This document shows, piece after piece, positions 5,579-6,744 of a stretch of 6,744 bases of DNA. The notes beneath the pieces were generated by a model. It ran no database searches. It saw nothing but the letters and a program-made list of their open reading frames with translations, and was not told the DNA's origin. Numbering within the stretch: the first letter of the stretch is position 1; each line of letters opens with the position of its first letter. The translations under genes were made by a program, and so were the position numbers. Location: NCBI GenBank assembly GCA_051010095.1, contig JBPCVX010000005.1:1-6744 (forward strand), given 5' to 3'. This DNA is from CAJQND01 sp051010095. GTDB taxonomy: Bacteria; Pseudomonadota; Alphaproteobacteria; Rhizobiales; CAJQND01.

Positions 5579-6319
5579 CTACCTCCCCCGCTCAATGCGG
5601 GCGATGTCGGCAAGCCGCACCACGCGGTCGAACCGTGAGGCCATGCGTTCATCATGGCTAACAAAAATGAGAGAAGCGCCGGTATCATTCAAGTTACTGA
5701 ACAGCATGTCCATAAAGGCATCTTGCGCTTCACTGTCGAGAGACGAGGTTGGTTCATCGGCAATGATGATATCGGGGCGCCCAATGAGCGCGCGCGCTGC
5801 AGCAACCCGTTGTTGCTGGCCAACGCTTAACGACGAGGCCAATCCGGTTTCGGCCTGGTCGCGATCAATTTTCAACGCGGTCAGCAGATCGAGAGCAGCC
5901 GCACGCACTGATCCATTGCCATCTTGCACGGTGCGGGCCTTGCGCTTTGGCGCAAAAGTCAACGGCAAAAGAACATTATCAAGCGCACTCGCATAAGGGA
6001 GCAAATTGAACATCTGGAAAATGACCCCAAAATGCTCGGCACGAAACCGATCCCGCGCGGCCTCGCGCAGGGTATCGATCTGCGTGTTCAGGATCGAGAT
6101 ATGCCCAGTTTCAGGTACGGTAACGCCGCACAGCAGATTCAACAGTGTCGATTTACCGCTGCCGGAAGGACCAAGCAGAAAAAGGCTTTCGCCCTGCAAG
6201 ACATCAAACGCGTCAATTTCAATAGAAAAGCGCGGCACGCCTGCCCAGGAAAACGCCACCTGCGACATGCGTACCGCATGTTCAAATTCCACGTTGTTGT
6301 GTTTGTTTGTTGCCACCAA
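5579..6319 (-). CDS. ABC transporter ATP-binding protein (LolD/MacB-like)
   Basis: A cytoplasmic ATPase of up to 246 residues with all nucleotide-binding motifs. Walker A is GPSGSGKST (50-58) and the Q-loop is FQMFNLLP (Q102). The signature is LSVGQQQR (164-171), with V for the usual G, a variant I recall in this transporter branch. Walker B is IIIADEP (184-190) with E189, the D-loop SSLD (192-195) and the H-loop SHD (H222). It should dimerise and drive the FtsX-type permease encoded just downstream. The start is uncertain. The longest frame begins with TTG (6319) and then GTG (6316), with in-frame stops beyond. A GTG lies at 6292 and the first ATG at 6268. The first beta strand (about HAVRMSQVAFSW, 14-25) would be cut by the ATG, so an earlier GTG/TTG is preferred. 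The ZrgA-family gene ends 24 bases upstream, so the genes form an operon. Confidence 0.92.
   Translation of the reverse strand: MVATNKHNNVEFEHAVRMSQVAFSWAGVPRFSIEIDAFDVLQGESLFLLGPSGSGKSTLLNLLCGVTVPETGHISILNTQIDTLREAARDRFRAEHFGVIFQMFNLLPYASALDNVLLPLTFAPKRKARTVQDGNGSVRAAALDLLTALKIDRDQAETGLASSLSVGQQQRVAAARALIGRPDIIIADEPTSSLDSEAQDAFMDMLFSNLNDTGASLIFVSHDERMASRFDRVVRLADIARIERGR
5582..5589 (-). promoter_or_regulatory. Strong ribosome binding site of the permease
   Basis: GGGGGAGG on the minus strand ends eight bases before the ATG at 5573. It overlaps the last codons of the ATPase gene (Gly-Arg), so ribosomes finishing the ATPase can reinitiate on the permease. Confidence 0.65.
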
Positions 6320-6343
6320 ATGCGGAAATCCGATCCGTCAGTC

Positions 6344-6744
6344 TCACTTAAGTTCGATTTGTGGCGAGTCTTTTTCAACTTCATGGGCAGACTGGCCACT
6401 TTCTGTAACCACGTTTACCTCAAGTTCCTCAAGATTTGGAAACTTTTCAAACATTCCAAACTTGATGCCCTTTATGTCACCGGCATTTGCGCACGAGAGC
6501 TCGTACTTGCCATGAAATTCGTTGTGATCGCCTTCGCCCTCAACTTCAATGTCAGCCATCTTTGTTTCGCACTTGGCGCTTTCGGGCATCATGAACAAAT
6601 CACCAGGAGCACCAAGGACCTTGAGCGCATCGGCAACTTTGGCTTTGTCCTCGTCGCTTTTTGCTTCATGTTCGAAGCCCACAATATCCGCACCAGGCAC
6701 TTCCAGTTCCATCATAACGGCATTGCCTTCAATTGCGATGTTCA
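6344..6744 (-). CDS. ZrgA-family (DUF2796) periplasmic protein, 5' end cut by window
   Basis: The visible 132 residues are the C-terminal part; the frame stays open through the right edge, so the start and the expected signal peptide lie outside. An internal ATG at 6715 is not the real start, because the preceding NIAIEGNAV already belongs to the domain. DUF2796 features seen are the phrase ELEVPGADIVGFEHEA, a cysteine pair (visible residues 58 and 84) probably joined by a disulfide, and FEKFPNLEELEVNVVTESGQ near the end. In Vibrio cholerae ZrgA belongs to a Zur-regulated zinc uptake locus with ABC transporter genes. Between the cysteines, EGEGDHNEFHG offers Asp, Glu and two His as possible metal ligands, but the long His/Asp run common in the family is missing. 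It is first of the visible genes in the operon with the ATPase and permease. Confidence 0.82.
   Translation of the reverse strand, partial: NIAIEGNAVMMELEVPGADIVGFEHEAKSDEDKAKVADALKVLGAPGDLFMMPESAKCETKMADIEVEGEGDHNEFHGKYELSCANAGDIKGIKFGMFEKFPNLEELEVNVVTESGQSAHEVEKDSPQIELK

Noticed and set aside
4746..5996. A 416-codon plus-strand open frame opposite the permease and ATPase genes
   Set aside because: It lies antisense to two genes with complete family motifs and crosses their junction. It shows no domain and has a shadow-like composition rich in Ser, Arg and Asn.

Overview
The window carries ordinary bacterial chromosome, most likely from an alphaproteobacterium. The basis is protein style (HxlR regulator, YoaB-type RidA, stand-alone MnmD, LSVGQ-type ABC ATPase), moderate GC in the genes, and a GC-rich GAGCG-type intergenic tract of a kind I associate with that class. 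No rRNA, tRNA, CRISPR array, insertion sequence or phage gene is visible.

Layout. Positions 1-387 hold no convincing gene. This tract is clearly richer in GC (about 62% by hand count over 1-360) than the adjoining regulator gene. It contains a diverged inverted repeat (10-68 against 268-320) and several hairpins, so it looks like a degenerate dispersed repeat. Next comes a divergent unit. An HxlR-family regulator reads leftward (388-744). A small STAS/SpoIIAA-like protein of unknown function (867-1271), a YoaB-type RidA protein (1370-1723) and an epoxide-hydrolase-like alpha/beta hydrolase (1737-2834) read rightward. An AT-rich palindrome (745-765) abuts the regulator start and is the best operator candidate. 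By inference this is a small regulator-controlled group handling reactive or foreign small molecules.

The stand-alone tRNA-modification methyltransferase MnmD (2826-3527, minus) converges on the hydrolase with a 9-bp overlap. It shares a 110-bp divergent promoter region with a secreted DUF3299 protein (3638-4309, plus).

The right half resembles the zinc-associated Zrg locus known from Vibrio. On the minus strand, in transcription order, are a DUF2796/ZrgA-family periplasmic protein (cut by the right edge of the window), an ABC ATPase and an FtsX/MacB-type permease. The DUF3299 gene faces this operon tail to tail, 10 bp away. The four proteins plausibly form one metal-handling envelope system: ZrgA and DUF3299 in the periplasm, with the ATPase and permease as a mechanotransmission-type ABC complex in the inner membrane. 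The convergent placement of the DUF3299 gene and the lack of a histidine-rich run in the visible ZrgA part are the most interesting points. Both rest on family recognition by eye.
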